Part shown: positions 8,146 to 16,883 of the stretch, piece by piece
Numbering within the stretch: the stretch's first letter is position 1
Layout of the letters: each line of letters starts with the position of its first letter
Source: Bacteroides sp. 224
Lineage (GTDB): Bacteria; Bacteroidota; Bacteroidia; Bacteroidales; Bacteroidaceae
Direction of reading: 5' to 3'
Assembly: GCF_010500995.1 (NCBI RefSeq)
Contig: NZ_QVMK01000002.1
Location: 253,429 to 317,428 of the forward strand
Length of the DNA: 64,000 nt
Made by a program: the position numbers and the translations under genes
Notes under the pieces: generated by a model
What the model was told of the DNA's origin: nothing
Database searches by the model: none
Seen by the model: the letters and a program-made list of their open reading frames with translations, nothing else

Positions 8146-9243
8146 ATGAAAAGACTTTATACGCTATTAATCACTGCCATATCACTCTTCGGATGTAGTA
8201 AAACACCCGACACCGTATCTATCGAAGGTACCATCAATGGTATTAACAAAGATACATTGTTGCTTTACGCGAACGATGAATTAGGCAACTTCATAGAGAA
8301 AATCCCTGTAAAAGACGGCAAATTCTCATACACCATGCCCATGGATACGCTACTGCAAACCATGTTGGTATTGGATTATCAAAATGAATACCCAATCTAC
8401 CTGAACAAGGGGGGTAAAATAGAGATCAAAGGAGATCTTAACATCTCCCCCATCCCGGAAGTAAAAGGAAACAGCCAGAACGAAGAACTAACCGGATTTT
8501 ATCAATCACTCGCTCCCATAAACGAGCAGCCGGATAGCCTTATTGAAAGGAAAGCGGAAGAATTTATCCGTACGCACAAAGCCTCTCTTCCATCTATTTA
8601 CTTATTAGACAAGTACTTCATTCAAAAGGACTCTTTCGACACAAAAAAGATAAAAGAACTAATCTCTGTTCTCTATGGAGAATTGCAAGACAAGCCCTAT
8701 ATAGGAAAAATCAAAGCGCTGATTGATGAAACAGAAAAGAGTGTTCTGCTTAGCACAGCCCCCAATTTCACTTTAACAGATTCGGAAGGCGAAAAGATAA
8801 ACCGTTATGGCTATCGGGGAAAGGTGTTACTACTTAGCTTCTGGGCTACCTGGTGCGACTCCTGCAAAACATCGAATGCAGAACTGCGCCAGCTATATAA
8901 AAGCTACACTAAAAAAGGGAAGAATAAACAGAAAGAGTTAGATGACAAGCTGGCTATGGTCGGCATATCTCTGGATCTTGACAAAACAGCCTGGAAAGAG
9001 ACCATCAAAGCCGATACATTAGAATGGCAACAAGTATGCGATTTTGAAGGATGGGATAATTCCGCCGTTAAAAGTTACTCTATAACCACTATACCTTATA
9101 ATATACTTATCAGTGTAGAAGGCAACGTTATTGCACGCGGTATTCAGGGAGAAGAGCTAACCCAAAAGATCAAAGAGTTAGTGGAGATAGAAAGGAAGAA
9201 AGAAGAGGAAAGAGAGAAAGCTAAAAAGAAAAGCAAGAAATAA
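8146..9243 (+). CDS. Thioredoxin-fold lipoprotein (DUF4369 + TlpA-like)
   Basis: A 365-residue lipoprotein (lipobox LFGC, Cys17). The N-terminal part (about 25-120) starts VSIEGTINGINKDTLLLYAN, the pattern of DUF4369. The C-terminal part (about 205-345) is an AhpC/TSA-thioredoxin domain with the active site FWATWCDSCK (Cys237, Cys240). Such proteins are membrane-anchored thiol-disulfide reductases or redox sensors in the periplasm, frequent in Bacteroidetes. The last 25 residues are almost all Lys/Glu. No acidic export motif follows the lipobox, so it likely stays periplasmic. The ComM-like gene follows after 48 nt. Confidence 0.88.
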   Translation: MKRLYTLLITAISLFGCSKTPDTVSIEGTINGINKDTLLLYANDELGNFIEKIPVKDGKFSYTMPMDTLLQTMLVLDYQNEYPIYLNKGGKIEIKGDLNISPIPEVKGNSQNEELTGFYQSLAPINEQPDSLIERKAEEFIRTHKASLPSIYLLDKYFIQKDSFDTKKIKELISVLYGELQDKPYIGKIKALIDETEKSVLLSTAPNFTLTDSEGEKINRYGYRGKVLLLSFWATWCDSCKTSNAELRQLYKSYTKKGKNKQKELDDKLAMVGISLDLDKTAWKETIKADTLEWQQVCDFEGWDNSAVKSYSITTIPYNILISVEGNVIARGIQGEELTQKIKELVEIERKKEEEREKAKKKSKK

Positions 9244-9291
9244 GCCTTCTCGCTCCATTCTTGCCTGTGCAAACAAAAGACAAATATTACT

Positions 9292-10830
9292 ATGCTCATT
9301 AAGGTTTTCGGCGCAGCCGTTCAAGGGGTCGACGCCACTATTATAACTATCGAAGTAAATAGTTCCAGAGGTTGTATGTTTTACCTGGTAGGGTTACCGG
9401 ATTCGGCAGTAAAAGAAAGTCACCGAAGAATTATATCAGCCTTACAGGTAAATAACTTCAAAATGCCTACCAGCAATTTAACCATCAACATGGCACCTGC
9501 CGACATCCGCAAGGAAGGGGCTGCATACGACCTGCCATTGGCTATGGGGATGCTTGCTGCGAACGAAACAATTGCTTCCGATAAACTTTCGCGCTACCTT
9601 ATTATGGGAGAGTTAAGCCTCGACGGAAGCATACAACCCATCAAAGGGGCACTTCCCATTGCTATTAAAGCACGCGAAGAAGGTTTCGAAGGCATTATCA
9701 TTCCTCAACAGAATGCCCGCGAAGCGGCCGTAGTCAACAACCTGAAAGTGTATGGTGTATCCAACATCAAGGAGGTGGTTTCTTTCCTAAACAACGAGAT
9801 GGAACTGCAAGAAACCATTGTGAATACACGCGAAGAGTTCTTTGCCCAACAGAACATTTTTGATTTCGACTTTGCAGAAGTAAAAGGACAAGAAAACGTA
9901 AAGCGTGCCTTGGAGGTAGCCGCTGCCGGAGGACATAACCTGATTATGATTGGTGCGCCGGGAAGCGGAAAGTCAATGATGGCCAAACGCTTGCCTTCTA
10001 TATTACCCCCACTTTCTTTGAGCGAGAGCCTCGAAACTACCAAAATACATTCTGTAGCAGGGAAGTTGGGGCGTAACTCATCTTTAATCACCAAACGTCC
10101 TTTCAGAGATCCTCATCACACCATATCGTCAGTGGCATTAGTGGGTGGAGGTAATTATCCTCAGCCCGGAGAAATTAGTCTGGCTCATAATGGAGTACTC
10201 TTTTTGGATGAATTAGCCGAGTTCAACAGAACCGTACTGGAAGTGCTTCGCCAACCTTTGGAAGATCGGAACATTACCATCTCTCGCGTAAAATGGACGG
10301 TGGAGTATCCTGCCAGCTTTATGCTGATAGCTTCTATGAATCCTTGCCCTTGCGGTTACTACAATCATCCTACAAGAGCTTGTGTTTGTTCTACAGGACA
10401 GGTTCAGAAATACCTCAACCGCATCTCCGGTCCCCTACTCGATCGTATCGACATACAGGCAGAGATTGTTCCTGTAGCCTTCGAAGAAATATCGGATAAA
10501 CGCAAGGCAGAGAGCAGTGAAGCCATTCGCCAACGCGTAATAGCTGCCCGACAGATTCAGGAAAAGCGTTTTGCCAATTACCCGGGCATCCATTGCAATG
10601 CACAAATGACCAGTAAGCTACTGGCTGAATTTGCCCAACCCGACAACCAAGGATTGAGCCTCTTAAAAACCGCTATGGAAAGGCTCAATCTCTCAGCACG
10701 GGCTTATGATAGAATATTGAAGGTTTCGCGCACCATTGCCGACCTGGAAGGTAGCGAACACATAAAGAGTCACCACTTGGGAGAAGCAATTAGCTATCGG
10801 AATCTGGATAGGGAGAATTGGGCTGGGTAG
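9292..10830 (+). CDS. YifB/ComM family Mg-chelatase-like AAA+ ATPase
   Basis: A 512-residue protein with an N-terminal Lon-protease-like domain (about 1-170), then a Mg-chelatase AAA+ domain. Walker A is GAPGSGKS (221-228), Walker B GVLFLDE (301-307), and the sensor region IASMNPCPCG is followed by a Cys pair (Cys352/354 and 364/366) that may bind metal. ComM is known as a hexameric helicase that drives branch migration during natural transformation. Whether it does so in Bacteroides is unclear. The stop codon lies only 4 bp from the stop of the convergent PUL oxidoreductase gene. Confidence 0.92.
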   Translation: MLIKVFGAAVQGVDATIITIEVNSSRGCMFYLVGLPDSAVKESHRRIISALQVNNFKMPTSNLTINMAPADIRKEGAAYDLPLAMGMLAANETIASDKLSRYLIMGELSLDGSIQPIKGALPIAIKAREEGFEGIIIPQQNAREAAVVNNLKVYGVSNIKEVVSFLNNEMELQETIVNTREEFFAQQNIFDFDFAEVKGQENVKRALEVAAAGGHNLIMIGAPGSGKSMMAKRLPSILPPLSLSESLETTKIHSVAGKLGRNSSLITKRPFRDPHHTISSVALVGGGNYPQPGEISLAHNGVLFLDELAEFNRTVLEVLRQPLEDRNITISRVKWTVEYPASFMLIASMNPCPCGYYNHPTRACVCSTGQVQKYLNRISGPLLDRIDIQAEIVPVAFEEISDKRKAESSEAIRQRVIAARQIQEKRFANYPGIHCNAQMTSKLLAEFAQPDNQGLSLLKTAMERLNLSARAYDRILKVSRTIADLEGSEHIKSHHLGEAISYRNLDRENWAG

Positions 10831-10834
10831 AAGA

Positions 10835-12223
10835 CTACAAGAAATACTGCCCCTCCTCCTTCAATCTTTTACGCAAATGCTTCACATCAATCTTGTGAAC
10901 ATCATTCTTTGTCTGCTTCATGGCATGTACGGCAGCCATACCAGCCGCTTCACCTGTTACCAAACAAGGAGGCATTACACGCAAACTTCCGAAAGCTTCT
11001 TCGTCGGTTGAGATACAACGTCCGGCAGTCAATACGTTTTTCAGCCCTTTGGGGGTCATGCAGCGGTAAGGGATTCCGTGAGATTCTCCTTTCTTGTAGC
11101 GTGTTTCTTTATGACCGGGTTTATGCACATCAATATAATAACTGTTACGCCCTATTTCATCGTCAAAGGATTTGCGTGCCAACCAGTCTTCTACGGTGAA
11201 GGTATAATCTCCCTCAATGCGGCGACTGTCTCTCACTCCTAATAAAGAGGCTGTTTTTACCAAGAAGGCACTGCCAAATGTTTTGGGTTGAAACTCCTTC
11301 ATGGCTTCCAGGTATTGTTCGGCAATCTCTCTACCCGTAGCCATGGCACGGGTGGTAGCCCAAGGATCGGTAGAATCGACATTATCCAGATGTCCGGCGT
11401 TAAACTGTACTACATCCGGGCCTATCAGGTTGCTGCACAAATGTTTATCCAGTAGCGGGTACTTGCCGGAGGCTAATGCTTTATAGATAGGGCCATTCTT
11501 ATTACTTGTATGCAAAGAAGGGCCATTCAAATAGTTATAAGTATCCACATTAGCAAAAGAGAAACATAAGGTAGAGCTTTGCACTTGTCCTTTGTCGTCT
11601 CCTCTTTTGAATGGAGCACCTGCCCAGGCGGCTAAATCACCATCGCCGGTTGCATCAATAAAGACTTTGGCTTTGAAGGCTACAAGTCCGGATTTATTAG
11701 CTACCACAATGGCGTCTACTTTATCATTAGCAGCCATCTCCACCGCGGCTACTCGCGAAAAGAAAAGCACTTGTGCGCCGGACTCGGCCACCATGCGGTC
11801 ATATACCCTCATTAAATGCTCCGGGTTTATATGCACCCAGCTTAATTTATCTTTTCGTTCATGGGGTACTCCGGCTTTAGAGGCATTGAATATCTTCTCA
11901 GCCAAACCTCTATAGATAATTTTCTCTCCATCGGAAAACGGGCACCATGCCGGAACCATCCCTGCCGTTCCCATGCCACCAAGTTGCCCCATGGCTTCAA
12001 TCAGCAAGGTCTTTGCTCCTTCTCTGGCTGCCGAGATAGCAGCGGCACATCCACCGGGACCACCACCTACTACAATTACATCCCATTGATCATCTACTGC
12101 AATCTTCGAGTTTTTTAAACGAATCGCAGATTGAGCCGTTTCTCCTTGTACACTCAGCGCAGGAACTGCAAAGGCTGCACCAAGCAGACCGGCTTTCTTT
12201 AAAAAATCTCTTCTTGAATTCAT
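10835..12223 (-). CDS. Exported FAD-dependent oxidoreductase
   Basis: A 462-residue protein with a twin-arginine-type leader (SRRDFLKKAG, then a hydrophobic Ala/Leu stretch to about residue 25). The FAD dinucleotide-binding motif is VVGGGPGGCAAA (about 51-62). Later blocks VFIDATGDGDLAAWAGAPF and LTAGRCISTDEEAFG are typical of the FAD_oxidored family (Pfam 12831) found in polysaccharide loci. The reaction is unknown; a role in oxidising sugar or inositol-like groups is only a guess. It is the last gene of the leftward GH2-GH130-GH105 operon, 147 nt after the previous gene with a palindrome in the gap. Confidence 0.82.
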   Translation of the reverse strand: MNSRRDFLKKAGLLGAAFAVPALSVQGETAQSAIRLKNSKIAVDDQWDVIVVGGGPGGCAAAISAAREGAKTLLIEAMGQLGGMGTAGMVPAWCPFSDGEKIIYRGLAEKIFNASKAGVPHERKDKLSWVHINPEHLMRVYDRMVAESGAQVLFFSRVAAVEMAANDKVDAIVVANKSGLVAFKAKVFIDATGDGDLAAWAGAPFKRGDDKGQVQSSTLCFSFANVDTYNYLNGPSLHTSNKNGPIYKALASGKYPLLDKHLCSNLIGPDVVQFNAGHLDNVDSTDPWATTRAMATGREIAEQYLEAMKEFQPKTFGSAFLVKTASLLGVRDSRRIEGDYTFTVEDWLARKSFDDEIGRNSYYIDVHKPGHKETRYKKGESHGIPYRCMTPKGLKNVLTAGRCISTDEEAFGSLRVMPPCLVTGEAAGMAAVHAMKQTKNDVHKIDVKHLRKRLKEEGQYFL

Positions 12224-12249
12224 TCTATTCTTTGAGTAATGATAAGGTT

Positions 12250-12344
12250 TGAACCGCAGAGTTACGCAGATTAACGCAGAGTTTTAACTTTTAATACCCT
12301 AAGAAATTTAAACTTTGCGTAACTCCGCGCAACTCTGCGGTTCA
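12250..12344 (-). repeat. Imperfect palindrome, CGCAGAGTTA family
   Basis: The left arm (12250-12287) is TGAACCGCAGAGTTACGCAG followed by more CGCAGA units. The right arm (12308-12344) ends AACTCTGCGGTTCA. The outer 14 bp pair perfectly. It separates two co-directional PUL genes. Confidence 0.8.
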
Positions 12345-12369
12345 GAAATATAAATTTTAATAGCTACAC

Positions 12370-14403
12370 TTATTTTGCTAAGAAAACTTCCGCACGTCCC
12401 GGTGTGAATAGTTCCCATAAAGAAGCAACCGTCCATCCCGGTGCAAAGATATCGTTATAATATCCTTTACCGTTCTTTCCGTAATCCCAGATGGTATGTT
12501 GCACTACTTCCGGATAGTAACCGGTTTTTGCAATGCCACATAAATGTCCTTCGTGAGGAAGTAACTGACGCATTGAGGTTGATATTACTTCGGCAAATTC
12601 AGAGAAGCGAGGTTCTTTGTATTCTTTCGACAACCAACGGAGTACATCAGCAAACTCAAAAATAAAGACATCGATATGGTTATTCTCTACGGATACATTC
12701 CCCCAACCGCGAGTCTTTAAACCTATATCACCTAACATTTGTCCGGGAGCAAAAGGAACATCCCATACGTAGTACCAAGAAAGAGCGAAATAAGAAGCCT
12801 TCTTGGTTAAGTCGGCATAATGCTTTTGCTCTTCTCCCTTTGTAATTAAAGCAAGGTAGTAAGTGGCTGTTGCTGCATACAGAGAAGCTTCTTTATCTTC
12901 GCAATTCGCATCGAGGGTGGACGAGAAATAGTCTGCTTTGGAAATCAGTTCTTTCTCTAAGTAATCGGCCGTGCGTTTGGCACTTGCCAGGTAGCGCTTA
13001 TCTTTGAAGTATTTATATCCCATCACCAAAGGCAAGGTGGCAGAAGGGGTACTACCGCCGCTTTTATCAACAATGGTAAAGTCGTCGCGGAACTTACGAG
13101 GGAAGCTGCCATCGGCGTTTTGCAATTGCATGAACATATCCAGCATTTTCTTCAGGCGTTGCTCCCATTCGGGGTGGCGACGTCCGTGCTCTTTCTCATA
13201 AGTAAGGAAATGGAACATGGCGTACACTCCTTCGGACTGGCGACGGATGCTAAGCACCGACTCTTCGGAGTTATTATTATCGAAGTTCACCCATTCTTTA
13301 AAGAAGCCGGCATTGGTAAAGCCGTGTTTCAGGTAACTATCAAATACTTTATAGCTGTTTGCTTTCAATTCGTCCCGGTTTGTTTCCATTCCATATTCAA
13401 GCGCATTGAAAGCGTTGAGAAGTACACGACCGATAAAGCCAACTTCGGCGCGGCCATTCTGTGCACACTGATCTATATGAAGATGCGCACCCGAGTTATA
13501 AACCAAAGGATGCTTATCTACCAAGCTGTTCACAAAGTATTGGCTCAGTGTTTCCTTCATATTCGGAATGGAATAAGGAGTATTCACAGGCTTTGGACTG
13601 TATGTATCATAACAATATTCCCAGGTGCGACGCACAAAATCCGAATAATCATCTGCCTTGCCTTCAAAGATTTCCCAAGTCAACAGAATGCTCTCGCCTT
13701 TCTTCAAGTACTGGAAAGCGGTTACTTCTGGAGCCAGTGTTAATTTGCGGATGTAGCTTTTGGGGGCTTCGTGGTAAGGAAATCCAAAAGAAAGTGCGGC
13801 TACTCCATTCTTATTCTCGAATCCGGTAAATCCTAAAGAATTGTCGCCGGAAAGAATAATTTCTCCTTCTCGGTGTGTAGAAAGGGCACAAGTCATAAAG
13901 GGATCTACCCGATTTACTGTGATAAACTGTTTACCATTCTCACTGAAAATTCCGGTAAGGGGTGCGCTTAGCCTATCTTCGCGAACAATCCAGCTATCCG
14001 ATGTATGGAACGATGGAGCAGACTTGGGCGAACGCAGATTACGACGATACCAGAACCCGGGCATATAAAATTGACAATCATCGTGCCGGAAGCCTGTAGC
14101 CAGCAATTGGCTGAAATTGAAGTAGATATCTTCCGTGGCTGTTACAGACACAGTTGTTCGCAACTTCCCATTATCTTTCTCTAAACTCTGAGAGATGGTC
14201 ACCGGAATTTTCTCTGAGGTTTCCAGATAATACGTGTTATCATTCAGAGACTTTTGGAGAGTCAATGGATATTGCTTCGCCTGATTGCCCGGCACCTTCA
14301 AAGAAATAGATGCGGAAATACGCTCCGACACAGGATGAGAAGCCCCGGCAGTGATGGTATGTGTTATAAGAAACACTCCGCAAAGTAAACATTTTATATT
14401 CAT
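12370..14403 (-). CDS. Secreted protein, putative (alpha/alpha)6 glycoside hydrolase, unassigned
   Basis: The product is 677 residues from the ATG at 14403, chosen because it begins a signal peptide (MNIKCLLCGVFLITHTITAG). The frame is open 16 codons further up, but that peptide is not signal-like. The N-terminal third is beta-rich. From about 320 the sequence is helical with aromatic motifs (FFKEWVNFDN, LQNADGSFPRKF, RGWGNVSVENNHIDVFIFEF) that look like a six-hairpin toroid. I do not recognise a defined family. A GH154-type beta-glucuronidase is one possibility given the uronate theme, but this is unverified. It lies 48 nt downstream of a GH105 gene in the same operon. Confidence 0.6.
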   Translation of the reverse strand: MNIKCLLCGVFLITHTITAGASHPVSERISASISLKVPGNQAKQYPLTLQKSLNDNTYYLETSEKIPVTISQSLEKDNGKLRTTVSVTATEDIYFNFSQLLATGFRHDDCQFYMPGFWYRRNLRSPKSAPSFHTSDSWIVREDRLSAPLTGIFSENGKQFITVNRVDPFMTCALSTHREGEIILSGDNSLGFTGFENKNGVAALSFGFPYHEAPKSYIRKLTLAPEVTAFQYLKKGESILLTWEIFEGKADDYSDFVRRTWEYCYDTYSPKPVNTPYSIPNMKETLSQYFVNSLVDKHPLVYNSGAHLHIDQCAQNGRAEVGFIGRVLLNAFNALEYGMETNRDELKANSYKVFDSYLKHGFTNAGFFKEWVNFDNNNSEESVLSIRRQSEGVYAMFHFLTYEKEHGRRHPEWEQRLKKMLDMFMQLQNADGSFPRKFRDDFTIVDKSGGSTPSATLPLVMGYKYFKDKRYLASAKRTADYLEKELISKADYFSSTLDANCEDKEASLYAATATYYLALITKGEEQKHYADLTKKASYFALSWYYVWDVPFAPGQMLGDIGLKTRGWGNVSVENNHIDVFIFEFADVLRWLSKEYKEPRFSEFAEVISTSMRQLLPHEGHLCGIAKTGYYPEVVQHTIWDYGKNGKGYYNDIFAPGWTVASLWELFTPGRAEVFLAK

Positions 14404-14451
14404 ATAGATCTCTTTATACGAATCAACATATCTGATTCTGTTAGTACTCAA

Positions 14452-15555
14452 TTACTTTTCCAAAAGCGCACCCACACACCAAAGGTAAGGACCTTGTCCG
14501 TGATAGTCGCCTGTGCGACGGGGTCTATCATAATAATATTTCTCTTCATTCTTCTTGTTGGTTCCCACACAAACCTCTCTTACCTGTCCTTTCTCATTAA
14601 GATAAGTAGTTAAGGCAATCCATGCTTTGCGAGCGGCAGGTGCATATTCTTTAGCATCTAACCAACCGTTCTTAACCCCTTTAATAAATGCGAAAGTAAA
14701 CATGGCCGAGCCGGATGTTTCCGACCAACAATCGGACTTATCAATCAGCTGATTCCAGATTCCTTCGGGGTTCTGATACTTCTTCAGGCTTTCCATCATC
14801 TTTAGGTAACCTTCCAAAATACGAGGACGGTCTTTATGATTCTTGGGTAGACATTGTAGCAGTTCGGTCATACCGGCGGCCATCCATCCGTTTCCGCGCC
14901 CCCAGTAGTAAGGCACATCCGGCGCATGGTAGAAAAGACCGTTCGGACGTTGCAGTTCATCCAGGTACATCACCATTTCGCGGGCTGCACGGTCAATGTA
15001 TTTCGGATCGTTGGTTACTTTATAGGCTCTGGTCTGCACAATGGTAATCATATACATATCATCAATCCACAAACGGGTTTGCCAGGAGTATCCTTTAGCA
15101 TCCCATTCTTTTTCTTTGGCGTTAGCCTCGGCGGGTACTTGCCATTGGGTATCGGCGTATGGTAATCCCAATGTTTTATAACGCTCATCTTTGGTTACCC
15201 GGTACAGCTCAAGGGGCAAGCTACCGAACATGTTTACATCTACATGGTTCATAATAGGCAAAAAGGCCTTTTCGGTAGTGAACAAATGCTCAAACCGAGC
15301 TTGTAGAAGTTTAACTAATGGTTTATCTTTTGCCAGTTCCGCATACCTGAGAGAACCGTTCCAATAGAATGTTTCCGGATAGCCAATCCATTTCCCAATA
15401 TGAAGGGCGTGGTTCTCGGTTAGGAACCGATATGCCATTCGTTTGCCTATCTCTTCGGGAGTAGAACCCTCGGGGAAGTTTTTAAGTTGACTCTTTTGAG
15501 CAATCAACAGTTGGAAGGGTAAAAGGAATAGTAGGAGAAGAAGTTTCTTATTCAT
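14452..15555 (-). CDS. GH105 unsaturated uronyl hydrolase, periplasmic
   Basis: A 367-residue protein with a signal peptide (cleavage after about residue 20, LIAQ). GH105 blocks: LPYADTQW (131-138), RLWIDDMYMI (161-170) with the catalytic Asp region, FYHAPDVPYYWGRGNGW (208-224) and SDCWSETSGSAMF. Family members add water to the 4,5-double bond of an unsaturated galacturonyl or glucuronyl end, releasing it from the next sugar; these ends are made by lyases. It is one of three paralogues in the PUL (also at 19708 and 36077), and the only one in this operon. It is flanked upstream by the 44-bp-arm palindrome. Confidence 0.88.
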   Translation of the reverse strand: MNKKLLLLLFLLPFQLLIAQKSQLKNFPEGSTPEEIGKRMAYRFLTENHALHIGKWIGYPETFYWNGSLRYAELAKDKPLVKLLQARFEHLFTTEKAFLPIMNHVDVNMFGSLPLELYRVTKDERYKTLGLPYADTQWQVPAEANAKEKEWDAKGYSWQTRLWIDDMYMITIVQTRAYKVTNDPKYIDRAAREMVMYLDELQRPNGLFYHAPDVPYYWGRGNGWMAAGMTELLQCLPKNHKDRPRILEGYLKMMESLKKYQNPEGIWNQLIDKSDCWSETSGSAMFTFAFIKGVKNGWLDAKEYAPAARKAWIALTTYLNEKGQVREVCVGTNKKNEEKYYYDRPRRTGDYHGQGPYLWCVGALLEK

Positions 15556-15574
15556 AATATATTGGTTTATTTGT

Positions 15575-15736
15575 TTAAGTAGGTATTCATAATTAATTTA
15601 TAAAATACCCCCTCCGCCCTTCGGGCACCTCCCCCTTGCAGGGGAGGAATTCCTGCGGCATCGACTCCTCCCCTGCAAGGGGGAGGTGCCCGAAGGGCGG
15701 AGGGGGTATCATACAACTAATTATGAGCATCTACTT
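15575..15736. repeat. Large MITE-like palindrome with perfect 44-bp core arms
   Basis: The core arms 15605-15648 and 15666-15709 are exact reverse complements over 44 bp (ATACCCCCTCCGCCCTTCGG and on), around a 17-nt loop. Outside the core the inversion continues imperfectly for about 30 bp each side, with AT-rich arms that both carry TTAAGTAG at the outer end. The core is far GC-richer than the outer arms. It has no coding capacity. It could be a non-autonomous mobile element or a structural repeat. Confidence 0.85.
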
Positions 15737-15772
15737 AATAATTATTCTTTGATTTGTATGGTGGTATGCGTT

Positions 15773-16882
15773 TTATTTAATCTTCAATTTCTTAACGTCT
15801 TTGCTTACAGCTACACCTAATTGCGAATCGGCACAACCATAATAGAGATATAGTTTCTTTTTGTGATAAGCAAGCCCTTCTATAAATACGGTTCCGTCCT
15901 TATACTGTCCGCTTCTTTCAAAAGGAGCTTCGGGCACAAAGAAAGGTTTTTCCAAACGATCCAGTACTTTATAAGGGTCGTTGTTGTCGAACAATACCTG
16001 TCCTGCACAATATGCTCCGGATGGTAGACTCATGTCTCTGTTTGCCCCTGCGTTCTTTCCGTTATACATCAATATAATGCCATTTTTGGTACGAACAGCA
16101 GGAGGACCACATTCGGTCATTATACAATCGAAATGCCCTTTGCGTGGGGTGACTAATTTCTTTAATTCATTCTTTTCATCCAATACCGGGTACCAGTCTG
16201 TCAGGTTATCGGAGGTAGCTGCATGAACGGCATACTCTCCCCAATACATGAAGTACTTACCATCTACTTTATCAATTACCAACTTATCTTTCTTCATTTT
16301 GGTTAGTAAGGAGGCCGATTTACTGGCTATTTTGGTAAAGCGTCCATTGTATGCCTTTGCAAAAGCAAGTCCATGCTTGGTCCAGTTCTTCAAATCTCTG
16401 GAAGTGGCAACAGCTAAACGCGGTTTCTGGCGATTCCAAGCAGTATAAAGCATCACATACAGTCCGTCTTCGGTCATGGCTACGCGGGGGTCTTCGCAAC
16501 CACCCGGCCATTCAATGTCTACAAATTCATCATCGGCAGGAAAGAGCACAGGGCTTTCCATTCTTGTCATGGTAACTCCATCTTTACTCTCGGCATAACC
16601 AATGCGAGAGGTTCTTTTGCCAATTCCTTGCCCGGAGTTATCTTCGGCCCGGTAAAGCACCACAATCTTTCCATCTTTTACGGTAGCCCCCGGATTGAAG
16701 GTGTCACTCTCTTCCCACTTCATTAATTTCTTTTGCATGGGGCAATAGAATTCGGTAGAGCGAGGTGAAATAACGGGGTTCACTCCCTCCGGACGAATAA
16801 AAGGTCCTATCGCCCAGTCTTGCGCTTGTACTTGGCAAAGAAGAGTTGCTGTCAGTAGTGTTATTATAAACTTTAATTTCAT
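15773..16882 (-). CDS. GH130 family phosphorylase or beta-mannosidase, secreted
   Basis: A 369-residue protein with a signal peptide ending near residue 20 (CQVQAQ). GH130 hallmarks: SDTFNPGATVKDGKIVVLYR (about 59-78) and WPGGCEDPRVAMTEDGLYVM (about 124-143), within a five-bladed propeller; FDCIMTECGPPAV follows. Characterised members are inverting mannoside phosphorylases, or hydrolases of beta-1,2-mannose. The signal peptide makes a periplasmic hydrolase more likely than a cytosolic phosphorylase. The ATG begins 1 nt after the GH2 stop (TAA-A-ATG), so expression is tightly linked to GH2. Confidence 0.82.
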   Translation of the reverse strand: MKLKFIITLLTATLLCQVQAQDWAIGPFIRPEGVNPVISPRSTEFYCPMQKKLMKWEESDTFNPGATVKDGKIVVLYRAEDNSGQGIGKRTSRIGYAESKDGVTMTRMESPVLFPADDEFVDIEWPGGCEDPRVAMTEDGLYVMLYTAWNRQKPRLAVATSRDLKNWTKHGLAFAKAYNGRFTKIASKSASLLTKMKKDKLVIDKVDGKYFMYWGEYAVHAATSDNLTDWYPVLDEKNELKKLVTPRKGHFDCIMTECGPPAVRTKNGIILMYNGKNAGANRDMSLPSGAYCAGQVLFDNNDPYKVLDRLEKPFFVPEAPFERSGQYKDGTVFIEGLAYHKKKLYLYYGCADSQLGVAVSKDVKKLKIK

Positions 16883-16883
16883 T

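Noticed and set aside
15605-15709. Ordinary rho-independent terminator
   Set aside because: The stem is far too long (44 bp), the loop is 17 nt, there is no U-run, and the inversion continues outward; a repeat element fits better.
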